A stretch of DNA of 64,000 nt from Xiphias gladius (lineage: Eukaryota; Chordata; Actinopteri; Istiophoriformes; Xiphiidae), in contig NC_053415.1 of NCBI RefSeq assembly GCF_016859285.1, positions 19,637,501-19,701,500 of the forward strand, given 5' to 3'. Under the pieces are notes generated by a model that had not been told where the DNA came from, did no database searches, and was given only the letters and a program-made list of their open reading frames with translations. A program made the position numbers and the translations under genes. Below are positions 46,501 through 61,500 of this stretch, in pieces. Position 1 is the stretch's first letter; the number at the start of each line of letters is the position of its first letter.

Positions 46501-49500
46501 GCTCTGGCCTATATGATTTCCACTTTCAAGAAAGCACTCCAGGGCCCACAGCAAGTGAAGCATTCTGTGTTTATGAACTTATATAAGAGTATAAACACAA
46601 ACATGAAATGTCAGTTTCTACTATATTGTATATGATATTAACAAATTTTAATGAAGGTAACAGCGTAGAGTAAACAACATCGATATTATGTTTGTGTCTG
46701 TGTAGAGAGGCTTTTGGAGAAGCTGACCCAGTATATTACCTCAACTGTTAGACTGCAGCGCTCTTTGTATTTGTAATCAAGCAAAGCAGGCCCAATCACT
46801 GTAGGGAAGAATTGCTGTATTGAAGAAAATATTTCACATTTTTATGCAGACTTTCTTACTAAGAGGAGAATGCTAACTATGTACTTTGTTGGGGTGTGGG
46901 GAGGGTGTGGTTGTGTGTTTGTACTTTAGGTGTGGTGCAGTGTGCTTCTTGCAGTTGCTTGTTGCACATTTCTATGTCTGTGTAGAGGCCTAATCTCACA
47001 GCACACTTTAGCTACAGATTACCCTAACCCAGAGTGACTGGATGGGTAAAAATAGGAGCAGCTGACCTGTGTCTTGGCACAAAGGTCACTCATCACTTGG
47101 ACTGGACATTGTGCCAGGCATGTGATACTACTGACAAACATCAAAGGCCCACTGTTTATTGTTTACAAACTACTGTCTCTTCTCTATGCAGGCAATGTTG
47201 TTGAGATTGTGTAAATTGCTCAGTGAATGTCAGTGAATTATTTGAGTAATAAAAATTCCCTCATCTACAGCAGCAGCCATTATACATGTATCATCAAAAG
47301 TTGCCCCTGCTGTTTGAATGGTTAAAACATAAACATGGGTTAAGGCTGGGTCCAGACTGACAGTAGAAGTGCATTAAAAAAACACAAACTAAGGCTCTGG
47401 CTAAAAATTCAGGGCTTGTCCAACAAAAAAGTTGATCCCGGCTCAACCTTTGCCGCAGCACAGTTCAACGAATATATACAGTACATCCCGCATCCTCAAT
47501 AATGGCAACTGTCAGAGAATTTTAATTTTTTTCTAACCTGTTTTCTCTCTGTCACTGTGTTTGACCATTCTTCTGTATTCTCTTTTCACAGATCTACTAC
47601 ACAGGGAAGTACCAGAGCCTGGGTATAAAGCAAGGTGGTCCATCAGCAGGAAAATGGGTGGAACTGCCTGTTACAAAGTCTCCTAAGATCGCTCAGTTCT
47701 CAGTCGGCCATGATGGTTCTCATGCACTTCTAGTAGCCGAAGACGGAAGTGTGTTCTTTACAGGCTCTGCCAGCAAGGGAGAGGATGGAGAATCCAGTAA
47801 GGCTATTTCAAACTATCTACAAAAATCCAACGATTCTTTCTATTCAGCCTTCATTAAACACAGAATCAAAGCCATCTCAGCTGAAGTTCTAAAGGTGGTG
47901 TCTGTTATTTTCCTTTGCAGCTAAAAGTCGGAGACAGCCCAAGCCGTACAAGCCCAAGAAAATGATCAAACTAGAGACCAAGACGGCAGTGTATACAGCC
48001 TGCAACAATGGCAGCAGCAGCATTGTCACCAAGGATGGAGAGCTCTACATGTTTGGCAAAGATGCCATTTACAGTGACAGTACTTGTGAGTCTACTGGGA
48101 CAGGGCTATTTTCAAATTCTCAGCTTCTTGGATTTTTTCAGAGCTATTTCAGTCATGTCTACATTGCTTTGATACAGACAGATTTTTAAAAGAATAAGAA
48201 TGTATTTATCTATAAATATATCTCTTTTTGAAACCACTTCTTTCCTCTCGACAGGCCAGGTGACAGACCTGAAAGGTCACTTTGTAACTCAGGTTGCCAT
48301 GGGAAAGGCCCACACATGTGTCCTGACCAAGAATGGTGAAGTGTGGACATTTGGTGTGAATAACAAGGGCCAATGTGGCAGAGACACTGGAGCCATGAGC
48401 CAGACAGGGAAAGGTGAGAAAATGTAAAACCCAAACAAGCCAATACACATAACATCAGATATTATATTTTACATATATGTACATTGGCTTTTTTAGTACA
48501 CTCATTCTATTGCCTTTCATGTTGGTGTGTGTGCTTGGGGTAGCATTTGGTGTGGAGAGCATGGCCACAGCCATGGATGAAGACCTTGAGGATGAGCTAG
48601 AGGAGAAGGAAGAGAAGAGCATGATGTGCCAGCCAGGCATGCACAAGTGGAAGTTGGACCAGTGCATGGTCTGCACTGTATGTGGAGATTGCACTGGCTA
48701 CGGTGCCAGCTGTGTCAGCAGCGGACGGCCGGACAGAGTACCAGGAGGGTAAGAGGACACACACAAACTGTGGAAAGGGTTAATAAGGTGATGACAGAAT
48801 TCGTACACCACTTGAGTTTATCAAATAATAAACACTGTCTAAAGCCAAAATTGCTCATCTGACTGACTTTTTACTACATTTCTGGCTAAATTGTTTATCA
48901 TAATGTGAATATTTTTTCTATCTATCTTTTTCTGTCTTTGTGTGTGTGTATTTGTTTGTCAACCAGTATCTGTGGCTGTGGGTCGGGAGAGTCTGGCTGC
49001 TCCGCATGTGGCTGTTGCAAAGCCTGTGCCAGGGAGCTTGATGGTCAGGAGGCCAGACAGAGAGGCATCTTTGATGCTGTGAAAGAGATGATTCCACTGG
49101 ACCTGCTGCTAGGTATGCCAAGGAACATCTTATATAACTTCAAGTTCCCCCTGTTTTCCTCTGTCATTCATACAACATTTACATCTCATCCGTATCACCA
49201 CCTCTGTTTACATTTTGCTCAAGACCACAAAGTCTGACAAGTCATGCATGTTAAAATCACATACATACACCATACATACATGATGTTGATATTACAATTG
49301 TAGGGGGTTTACAGTATCTTGGATCCTTCATGTTTGATCAGAATAAATGATGGTCTTGGGATGTGTGTAAGCAATGTGTCCTTCTGAGCTGTGCCAGGAT
49401 GCTGCCTTTGCTGCACATATCACAATGTTTGTTGCATTTGCTTGGATGCAGTATGTTGCATAGCTGTTGTCACTCGTCCTTCGTTTTATTGTTGTGTTGT

Positions 49501-52500
49501 GCAGAGTCACTGCTTCTCCATCACCTCTCTTCATCAATCATTGATGTGTGTCTTGTTTTGTTCTGCTCTGCTCCGTCTTCCCTCCTCCTCCTGCATCCTG
49601 TCTGGGGTTCCTATACCTGGGGCCTTTTGTATTTTCAGCTGTGCCTGTCCCTCCCCCTCCAGGAGTGAACATCGAGGAACACATTCAGATCCGTCAGGAG
49701 GAGAAACGACAGAGGATCAACCGCCGACACAGGCTGGAGGAGGGCAGAGGTATGGAGCAGGGCTAGACAGAATGGGACTATGTTTAGGGAAGGGCTGTGT
49801 GGTTTTTATTGGCTTTAGCAAATTAAAATTTCTATGGCAGAAAAATCAACATAGGCTCAGGAAGAGTGAGAAGGTGGGAATGGGGCTTAGTGAATAGGGA
49901 GAAGCTAACAGTATACCCATCCTGTTTAGTTTAAGATAACTTTCAGGTGCTTTGTGAGCTTGGGTGTTGTGCCTTGGTGACTTCCCCCTCGCTTGTGTCT
50001 TTATAATTTTTAAGTGTGTGTGTATAGTTGTGGTGTAGTATTTTCATGTGTTCTTTCCCATTTGTGAGCATTGTGCATGCATGTGAAAGTTTCTTTCTCC
50101 CCCAGGCCCCCTTGTTTTTCCTGGTCCCATTTTTATGAACCAGCGTGAGCAGGCCCTAGCCAGAATAAGACCCCTTCAGGCACTAAGGCATAAACGGGAC
50201 AAGCACAAAGGTACTACGGTCTTCACTAACTCAACGGGTGCAGAGACACCCCTTTGACTCATCTCCCAATCTGGCTGTCCCGCCCACCTCCTCTCTCACT
50301 GTCTGATGGCAGGACTCTTGTGTCTTCACCAGGTCTCATGGTAACAAACAGTGTAGCCTGTTGGCAAGAAGGACTCACTATGACTCACCGTGGGGAAATG
50401 ACTGACCTGTTAGACCAGGTTAAAGTCCATTCTCCTCAACAGGCTACCCTTTGGATTTAAATGTTTTATGATGTGTTTTTTTTTATATTTACATAGGAAA
50501 GAACTGAGGTATAATAAAGATTTGGTCTGTTAATACTAATTCATTTTCTGGTTTAACAGTTCTAATCCGCAGAGTAGGATGCCTCTGCCCACTGGTGTCG
50601 TTTAGACCTAAATATAAACCAATGTCCTTGTCTAACTGGATTTACCATCACTCTCATAGCAGCTGATTTGTCACTTTGTGTGTACAACTGCAGCATTACA
50701 AACAGACAAAACAGCAAGCCCTGGGGGGAGCAAACTTTGATGAGCGACAAGCTGACAAACATGACACGGAAAGAAGCAGAGTTGTTAGCTTTAAAAAAAA
50801 CCAAACATTATAGATGTGAATCATCTCATGAAAATGGCTTACAAATCCCTCAAAGACTCAGACATCTAAACATTTATGAAATTGGCATAACATTACGGTT
50901 TTCAGGCACTTGACCATCAGAAAGGTGAGTGTAACTGTTATTTGTCAACCAGAAACATGATTTCAGTAAAACCTGCATTAATTATTCAAATATTGAGCAG
51001 AAAAGACAGAACAGAGTCATCCTATGTCATTTGTTTTTTTTGTTTTGTTTTGGCATTCTGACTCTCCCCTGATGTTTTTTCTTTGGAAAAACAAAAAGTG
51101 GTTGTGAAGAAGCATTTTTTTTTCCCTTTCTAAAGTAACCAGGACAGACCACACCCATTGACACTTACAGCCTCGAAATCTTATTAATATTTTTTGTTAG
51201 TCTTCAGAGGAAAATATGCTGCAGTTAACATATAAAATTAGTAAAATATAAAATGTCAAAGATGCACAAAGAATAGCTATGAAAACAAAAAAAATGCAGT
51301 TGTAACACTCACTGCACAAATGTCAAAGCTGCTGTTATTGTTGTTCAGATCAGCAAGTCTACATCTGCCCTCTAAACTGCTGCTGCTGTTACTTTTCTTG
51401 CTGATAGATGGCAGCAGTTGGTCTGACACTGTAGTTGGATGTTATTGGCTGGGCCTGATGTTTGGTGACTTGCTGTAATGTCAGTATGCCCTTGTTGAGT
51501 GTCCCTTCAGCATGTACAATTTGCAAACCTTCTTAGAAACTCATTGTTAAGGATAAATGGCTTGTTTTAATGTGCCACTGTTAGATGGGAATGAATGACA
51601 GTGTATTTTATGTCAGAGCAGCAGCGGTTTCCTCCTTAATGTCAGTTAGGAAATGGAGGCTGTTCTGCTTTGCCAGATAACCTTCATTTCATTGTGGTTG
51701 ATCCTCATTTGTAAGGCTAGGTTATTTGGGTTACCTCCCCCGAGCATCCATCTTCATGGTTTTACACTCAAGAAGAGGAGTGGGTGCTTCAAATTCCCCA
51801 AACTACAATAATGGTGTTCCTGTCTGGGAGTTCCAAAGCAACTTTTGTCTGGTTAGATGTCATTTAAGAGCCCTTCCTTGTACTCCTCAACATTGAGAGT
51901 TGTGTCCATGAGCTAAACTTTCAACCCTATCCTATTAATCTTTGGGCCATGAGCCAGCCAATATTTATTCAACATTTACTGTGAAGTTCAAATATTGAAA
52001 CCTAAAGCTGTTATCTCATCTGGCTGACCTCAGTTACAGAGGTACGCCACAATGAGCTGGTTCCTGGTCCAAAAAGGTATCGACAGTCATTATATTTACT
52101 GTAATGCATGGGTCTCTATCCAGCTTCTTGCACTCTCACACCACAACTGTGACCTCTTACACAGGGCTCTGGGTAAACCAGATTTCCTCTCCCTCATTAA
52201 ACACAGACGGATGTTTAAAAGAAAATCTAATTTTTAGCAGAACAACCAATCTGTCCTCTGTGTCTGAGCTGGTCCATCTGTAATGGGACTGGTTGCCAAA
52301 AGCCTTTCTGTTATAGAGGTGTTGTTCCCTCCTTTCTATTTCGGCATGCTTTTCCCTTTCCCCCCTGTTTTCTTTTGAGTCCTATTTTCCTTCCAGCTCC
52401 TTTTTCCAGGACTGCGCAGAGACATCAACCTCAGCGGTCTGAAGTCCCTACTAAACCTAACTTTCTCACTATTCTCTACTCGAATGTGCTGACTTGAGTG

Positions 52501-55500
52501 TTTGCCTTGTAGATGGTAGCAGTGAGCGAGGAGAGAAGGATGCCAGCAAAATCACCACCTACCCCCCAGGGGCAGTGAGATTTGACTGTGAGCTGCGAGC
52601 TGTGCAGGTTAGCTGCGGTTTTCACCACTCAGGTAGGTTCTTTCCCTTACTGCTTCTGGTCAGGTACCTTAGTAGCTTTGTCAGCACATTATATGAAGAA
52701 AATTTTTAAAACATCTAAGAGTGGTCTGACCTTGAGGTAAGAAAGAGGGGAAAATAACGATAATAACAATAATCATTATTATATTGCTTTACAGTGGTAT
52801 TGATGGAAAATGGCGATGTCTACACATTTGGTTACGGCCAACATGGACAGCTTGGACATGGAGATGTCAACTCCAGGTACTGCTTCTGTTGACTTACATG
52901 TTTTGAATTTAATGTGATTCATGTTGAAGTGAAAGGAATTATTCATAATATATAAAATAGTTAATGAGAAAATAAAATGCTGTGTTCCATTTTCATTTAC
53001 AAATAATGTAAATAATCTTAACAGACTGGACAGATAAGTTCAAGTCCAATCTACACACCAGGAAGGGCAACTTAGCCACAACATTTGTTCATTCATCTAA
53101 TTGTTCTAGTCAAGATTTGGAAATGTAATTTACAAATATTCATTTTAAAATTACATAACAAACACACACAGACACACTACCTAAACCGGATGTTTCTACT
53201 CGCTAGGGGTTCTCCAACTCTGGTGCAGGCCCTTCCAGGTCCAAGTGTCCAGGTGACAGCAGGCAGTAACCACACAGCCGTTCTCCTCATGGATGGGCAG
53301 GTCTTCACATTTGGCAGCTTCTCGGTAAGAAAAATATTGTTCCTAATACCATTTGTAATTAACTTGTTTTTCCATTAATGCAAAATTCTTAAAGGCCAAA
53401 ACTTAATTTTTCATACATAATGGAGGTTACACTTAAGATGTACAATACTCTACACCTGTTTAGATGTAGTTGACCACAAAATGTTCTAGAGATTGAATAT
53501 ACAGACGGGTGACCAATTAAAGGAAAAATCAAGATTAAGTGTCTTAGTAAGGTGTTTGGCCACCACGTGCCGCCAGAACAGCTTCAGTGCACCTTGGCAT
53601 TGGTTCTACAAGTCTCTAGAACTCTACTGGAGGGATGAACACAATTCTTCCAAAAGATATTCCCTCATTTTGTGTTTTGGTGATGGTGGTGGAGAGTGAT
53701 GTCTAACACGTCGGTCCAAAATCTCCCATAGGTGTTCAATAGGGTTTAGATCTGGTGACTGCGAAGACAATAGCATATGATTCACATATTTTTCATACTC
53801 ATCAAACCATTCAGTGACCACTCGTGCCCTATGGATGGGGGCATTGTTCTTCTCCACTCATTTTTCAGGTTTTTCCTTTAATTTGTCACCTATCTGCATG
53901 TCTTCTTGTTTTCCAGAAAGGGCAGCTTGGCCGGCCCATCTTAGACATGCCCTACTGGAATGCCAAGCCATCTCCCATGCCCAACATTGGTGCCAAATAT
54001 GGACGAAAGGCTACCTGGATTGGTGCCAGTGGAGACCAGACCTTCCTGCGGATCGATGAGGCTCTTATCAACTCCCATGTCCTAGCTACTTCAGAGATCT
54101 TTGCCAGCAAACACATTATTGGCCTTGTGCCCTCCTCTGTGTCTGAGCCGCCTCCATTTAAATGCTTGCTTATCAACAAAATGGATGGAAGCTGCAGGAC
54201 CTTCAATGATTCTGAGCAGGAGGACCTGCAGGGATTTGGCCTGTGTCTGGACCCTGTGTATGATGTCATATGGAGGTCAGTCGAAGGACTTAATTCTCTT
54301 AATAATTATGTTCCATATAATGTAATGTACTATATAATTTTTAATTCCCTCCATGTGTTATCCTTGACCGTGGCTCCCTGTGTCCTTCTAGGTTCTTGCC
54401 AGCCTCAAGAGAGATGTGGTGTTACAATGCAGTGATAGCTGATGCCAGGATGCCCTCTGCTACAGATCTACAGGCTCGCTGCAGCATCCTTAGTCCAGAG
54501 CTTGCTCTGCCCTCAGGATCACATGCAACTACCACTCGCTCTCACGGAGCCCTACACATCCTTGGTAATCCTCTGCACTAGCCACTCAGCAAAGGATCTT
54601 AGGTCATATTAATCTTTTATGAATTTCTCATAAAAATGTGCATGAATTCTACAACACATATGTTGCTGGACATCTGTGTTAATGAACTCCAATTGAAAAG
54701 TTAAAAGTTGTGGTGTTAATGGTAATTCTTTAGCATTAAATAACAATTAAAATTGCATTGTTTAGACATCCCATTGGAAAGGTGCAGTGGAACCTCCCAT
54801 CTAAATTATGATAAGTGTGTGTTTGTGTGTGTGTATGTATATGTATGTATGTATATGTATATATATATAATTTAACATTTTTTTCTTAAATGTTATTGTC
54901 ACTAATATACTTTATTTCTTGGGAACCTGTGAGATCCTTGGGAACCACTAACTATCTTTCAGTCAGTTCTTGGGGAAAAATGAATTTAAAAAAAAGTTTT
55001 CTCTTAGAGCATAACCAGACATATAATTGAGTGTTTGCAGGATATCTTACTGTAGATTATGAACTTTGATGTTTATCATCATTCAGTGCTAAGAAGTATA
55101 CTGGGGTTTCTACTTAGGTTGCTTGGATACTTTGGCAGCCATGCAGGAGCTAAAGATGGGCGTAGCCAGCGCAGAGGAAGAGACCCAGGCAGTGATGAAG
55201 GTCTACTCCAAGGAGGACTACAGCGTTGTGAACCGCTTTGAGAGTAAGGGGGCTCTTACAGAATACATTACAAATGATATATGATACATACTGGGAGATA
55301 AATTTGGTTATTATAAGCTTTGATTTGATATTGTGATTATATCAAGCTAGACCCACCTCTTACTGTAAGTCAAAACTGCCTAATTGTCATAGTAGATAAA
55401 CAACAAAGCTTCTGTGTACCATGCAGAGCCGGACCCTGTACTATTGATCCTGTTGATCCTATGTGTGATGTTGCAGGTCACGGTGGTGGTTGGGGTTACT

Positions 55501-58500
55501 CAGCTCACTCTGTGGAGGCCATCCGCTTCTGTGCTGATGCAGACATCCTGCTGGGTGGGCTGGGACTGTTTGGGGGTCGAGGGGAGTACACTGCTAAGAT
55601 CAAGGTGAGCAGTTCTGTGTTAATTTTTTTTGAATTAAGGGCCATTGGATTTTAAGTCCTTTGTTCAATGTCCATTTCAATCATTTATTTTATTTTTTTC
55701 TAAATTAAAGCAAGTTAAACTGGGTTTTCAGTTGAAGTCTTACCCAGTTTGCTAATGCAAATATTTACAAAAATATTTCCCAAAAAATTACAGAGCTTGT
55801 AAAAAGTCCTCATTCAGTTGCTTGACCATAATCAGTGCCAAGCTAGAATAATTGCACTGTAATAGATGCACTTCCTGAAACGAATGACTTACCACTGGAG
55901 GATAATATACTCAATGGATTTAGTAGGATTCGGTTCTCAAATTACGGGCACATAAAATATACTAACCCAATCTTCTTCTTGTGCAGCTTTTTGAGCTAGG
56001 ACCTGATGGGGGTGACCATGAGACCGACGGTGATCTGCTGGCTGAGACTGACGTACTGGCCTATGACTGTGCAGCCAGGTACTGTTTATGTATTCCTTAT
56101 GTTTCCCTTCTGTTCTCACAAGTATTTACGTAAGAAAAAAAGCTATGGAAGGATACGATCTCATATTTGATAGCTATGAGTGATGGTGTTTTTATTTTTA
56201 GGGAGAAATATGCCATGATGTTTGATGAGCCAGTGCTGCTGCAGCTGGGCTGGTGGTATGTGGCGTGGGCCAGAGTATCTGGTCCCAGCAGTGACTGTGG
56301 CTCCCATGGACAGGCAACCATAACCACAGACGATGGGTAAAACTACTGCATTTATAATGAAGAAATCTTATTCTTTTTTTATACACATTTAAATAATGTT
56401 AAATAGTAAATAATGTTGGAATTTTAATGTTTGGTCACAACCTTTTAATTGTTTTTTTTGTTTTGTTTTTTTTCTCCCTCTCTTCAGTGTGGTCTTTCAG
56501 TTCAAAAGCTCTAAGAAGTCAAACAATGGTACAGATGTTAATGCGGGTCAAATACCTCAGCTACTTTACAGGCTAGTAAAGTTCCTTACATTTTCTTACC
56601 AGTGATTCGGCTTATTCTGTTTAGAGGTTTGTCAAGTGTATGATTTTTATTGTTCCTTAATGTTTTAACATTAGGCTTCCTTCAAATGATGGCAATGCAT
56701 CAAAAGGGAAACAGCAGACCAGTGAACCAGTCCATATTCTTAAACGCTCATTTGCTCGTACAGTCTCAGTGGTGAGTACTGTTTCCATGTTTTGATTAGT
56801 GTTTTGCCTCTGTTTCTCCCTACTTGAGTGTCTTGACAGGTAATTTTTTACAGCACTGTGTGAGACTGTCTACATCTGTCTCTTTGTAGGAGTGTTTTGA
56901 GTCTCTGCTGAGTATCCTTCACTGGAGCTGGACCACCTTGGTTTTGGGTGTGGAGGAGCTGCGAGGGCTGAAGGGCTTCCAGTACACAGCCACCCTCCTG
57001 GACCTAGAGAGACTGCGCTTTGTTGGTACATGCTGCCTTCGCCTGCTCAGAGTCTACATCTGTGAGATCTTCCCCATTGCTGGTACGAACACTGAGAACT
57101 TAAAAGCATTGTGTCCATTACAAACAGAAAACCACAGTGCTGCTGCTTTCAAACTACTAGTGTGTATTGTATGATTTGAAATTTGAATTGAGAAAAAGCA
57201 GTGGCAGTGCCTTTTTCTATTCAGTTATGAATGTCTTTCTGAATGAAAAACAACTGACAACCATAAATTAATTACAGAATGCGATAGTGTATCTGCCATT
57301 TCATACTTTTATGTCTTTGGCCAAGAAAACACTAAAACCTTTACAAACTGGATTGTGTTTATATTTCACATATATAAAATAGTAACTAAGTTTTTATTTC
57401 AAAAAGAACATTTAAATGAAATCTTAATTAGAGTGTAGCTTCTGATTCAAATTGTCTGCTATTTGATTACTAGCCAGCACCAAAGCTGTGGTGGAGGAGT
57501 CAAGCAAGCTGGCAGAGTGCGTGGGAAAGACACGCAGTCTGCTGAAGAAGATCCTGTCAGAAGGCATGGACAACTGCCTGACCAAGCTGGACAATGACCC
57601 CCAGGGCTACTTGTCTCAGCCGCTTACCCTGCTGGAAGCTGTGCTGCAGGAGTGCCACAACACCTTCACTGCTTGCTTCCACTCCTTCTACCCAACCCCA
57701 GCTCTGCAGTGGGCTTGCCTCTGTGACCTGCTCAACTGCCTCGATCAGGTAATTCGCTGGCAAAGGTACTTCTAAAAGGGATCTGACAGCAGATCGTGTA
57801 TCTGTAACTAAAACAAGTTTTAAATAGGCTTGCAACTTATTATTGTTAGTATATGGATTAATCTATTGCTCTATGATGATAAATACAGAAAAATAAGGCA
57901 AACATATCTTATTTTTCAGACACACATGTGATACTCTTATCTAGAGTGACTTCCCAAACCCTCAATATCATAGTTCCCAGTCAGTATTTTCTTGGTGGTT
58001 GAAAGAACATCAGATAAGAAAAAAAAAACCAGTGATTCCTTCTTGTATTTCAGGACATTGCTGAAGCCAACTTTCGCACATCCAGCAGCCGTCTGCTGGC
58101 GGCTGTGATGTCAGCTCTATGCAACACCTCAGTCAAGCTGACATCCATCTTGCCCATTGCATATGATGGGGAAGTGCTGCTACGTTCACTGGTCAAACAA
58201 GTCAGCACAGAGAACGACTCGGCCCTCGCTCACCGCTTCCCCCTGCTTGTGGCCCATATGGAGAAACTAAGCCATGTGAGTTTTTGCAGATCATACACTA
58301 TACATCAGGTATCCTTATTTCAAAATGGTGGACATGATTGCTCAGTGACCCAGGAAATTTTTGATAGAGATTAACTTGTTATTCTGGTAGACGGAGGAGA
58401 ACTTGATGGGCATGACCAGTTTCCGGGAGGTACTAGAGAAGATGCTCGTGATTGTGGTGCTACCGGTGAGGAAGAGCTTGAGGAAGGAGGTGGAGCTGTT

Positions 58501-61500
58501 CTCTCCACACCTGGTCTCCAACACCTGTGGTCTGCTGGCCTCCATCGTCTCTGAGCTCACAGCCTCTGCCCTGGGTTCTGAGGTAACTTAACTCACTCCA
58601 ATACTCACATGTCCCCAGACAGACACACACATAAGGCATGTCCATAAAGACACAGTGATTGGCTGTGGCAAACGTATAAATAAGTTTACTGTCCTTTAGA
58701 AAGACACTGAATCCTTATGTGATTTTTAATTTTTTTTTTTTGTTTTTTTTTGGCGTGCTCTTGTGGAGCTTTTTTCCTCATGAATATAAACCGAACTGTC
58801 ATCTTTAGTGCGTTTTTGTGGTAACCTCTACTGTTTCTGTCCTGGACATTCACATTATATTCATTGCCCCCTGTCAGCATTCACTTCTGTGGCTGTATCA
58901 AGATGGCCTGTGCCACATTCATTTTAGTTTATCAAACAGCTTGGATCATAATTATAATAATATAATATAATAACTCTCTTAATAACTCTCAGAATCAGAA
59001 TCATCACGAAACAGCTTTAATAGCTGTAGATCAGTTGTCATACATTCAGGTACATGTCCGTCCTAATTTTTTCTTCCCTATTTCCTCATGCTATATCTTT
59101 TTATTTAAGGCTCTATTGTTATTGAAATAACTTTTCATAGTGACGGGTCTTTCTCAGGACAAGATGGTGTCTTTACTGTTGCTAAAAAAAACATGGAACA
59201 GAAAGGGGGGCATTGGGTTTCCTGTATTGTTTTTGCGATATGCTGATTCATTAAGTGGGTGGGACAGATGTCTGTCGCTCCCCCTTTTTTACAGGCGTCA
59301 TTTAATTATCATAATTCTTTCTCTTCACACGCTTACCCGTGTACTGCAGTGAGGACTCCTTAGCTCTCGTTGTCATAGTAACCATCATTTGATGAGAGCC
59401 CCTGACGAGACTGTTTTTCTCCCCAGAATGTTGTCAGGGAAAAAATGCTTCCTCACCAGAAGACCTGGATACGTGCCTCTGCGACTGTGTCTGGCTCTTT
59501 GTAGTCAGCAGGCTGATATAAATAGTAGTAGTTTATATTATCTAACACATGCCAGATGCGAGATGTTTTTTTTTTTTTTTTCAGACAGACGTTTCTTTCC
59601 AGTTAGTTTCAGGCAGTGTGTTTTTTAGAGACCATCCATTTCTACACTGTTTTTGTCTCTAAATAAACTACATTGTTGGCCTTCACATTTAGATAACAGC
59701 CATTATACATCCATCCATGAAATCTATTGATTATACAGCAACATTAGAAATTCATCGCTTTTTTTATGCTTTGTCCTCAATATTGCCATCTGGTGGTGTA
59801 TGCATCCTGCTTTTTGAGTGTAAGGTGATGTTTATGCAGAGGAGACAGAAAATTATTTCTATTCAGTATTTCATCGTTTGTGAATATTTCTAATAAAAAA
59901 TCCTTCTCAGATGTATTAATCAGCCCAATGTGGTTATTTAATAACTTGAGTAATATGTTCTTGCTCTTAAGGTTGATGGGCTGAATTCACTTCACTCCGT
60001 GAAAGCATCTCCCAACCGCTTCACTAAAACAAGCCAGGGCCGGAGTTGGAACACAGGCAATGGCTCTCCGGATGCAATCTGTCTGACAGTGGACAAGCCA
60101 GGCGTTGTGCTGGTGGGCGTCTGTGTCTATGGAGGAGGGGGCATCCATGAGTATGAACTAGAGGTGCTGGCTGATGATGTAAGTGATTATAAAACGTATT
60201 CAGCTAATACTGTATATATTTTACATGTCCTCTAGCGTTCCTTAACAGGTTTTGAAGTTTTGTTATCGCACTGTTTTGTACCACTTTTGTTCCCTCACTC
60301 TTCAGGCGCAGACAGAGCACCCAGGGGACTCTGCACACTCTCACAGATGGACATCTCTTGAGCTGGTGAAGGGTACCTACAGCACCGATGATTCTCCCAG
60401 TGATATTGCTGAGATTCGCCTGGACAAGGCTGTGCCACTCAAGGTCCATAGCAATTATATAGTTCTGTGTTGAGATGCAGCTGTTATTGTAACTATTGCC
60501 TGACTTAATACAATTTTGTTAAAAATGCGGACGGTGTCACTGATTAATTTATTCTGTTGCAGGAAGGGGTGAAGTATGCTGTCCGATTGCGAAACTACGG
60601 CAGCAGGACAGCTAATGGGGATGGAGGTATGACCACAGTGCAGTGCTCTGACGGTGTGTCCTTCACCTTCAGCACCTGCAGCTTGAGTAGCAATGGGACC
60701 AACCAGACAAGAGGACAGATCCCACAGATTCTCTACTACAGGTAAACACAAAACCAGCTTTTTGTAATATCTCATCTCTGAATTCTTTTTTTTTTCCTGA
60801 CTCGAGTTTTTCTCATGGCTGAAGGAGTGAGTACGATGGGGACCTCCAGTCTCAGTTACTGAGCAAAGCCAATGAGGAGGACAAGAACTGCAGCAGAGCC
60901 CTATCTGTTGTCAGTGCCGTGGTCAGAGCTGCAAAGGACCTGCTTCATAGGGCATTTGCTGTCGATGGTAAGCACATACACCTATTATGAAAGCAGTGGT
61001 AATTGCTGTATAGCCTCTTGGATTAAATTTAGATCCGATATGTTCAACCTCTCTTCAGTTTTATCTCTGTCTTTTGTTATTTCCAGTGGATGATATTCCT
61101 GAGTTATTAAGTTCGTCCAGCCTATTCTCCATGCTCCTGCCCCTTATCCTGGCCTACATTGGTCCTGTGGCTGCATCTGTACCTAAGGTAAGAGGTCAAA
61201 GCAGGAGGGCAAACCGTTTTTTTCTTTAACTGCTAAATTGGCTCTTCCTGATGTGGCATAGTGGTGAAGTGGCTCCTCTTCCTCCTCCAGGCTGCTGTAG
61301 AGGTCTTTGGACTGGTCCAGGAACTTTTACCTGCTGTCTCTGCCCTCAACCAAAAATACGCCCCACCCACCTTCAATCCCAACCAGTCGACAGACAGCAC
61401 GACTGGCAACCAGCCTGAGCAGGGCCTGTCAGCTTGTACCACCTCAAACCACTACTCAGTAATGGAGAGTGACCACCCTTACAAGCAAGCAGGTGTCACA

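Noticed and set aside
49391-49897. 168-codon plus-strand open frame over mycbp2 exon 17
   Set aside because: It reads intron, exon 17 in a different frame, and intron again. The true exon 49639-49749 uses another frame with proper splice sites.
53624-53857. 77-codon minus-strand frame taken as a host gene
   Set aside because: The peptide is the C-terminal end of a Tc1 transposase within an element bounded by inverted repeats; it lacks the rest of the protein.
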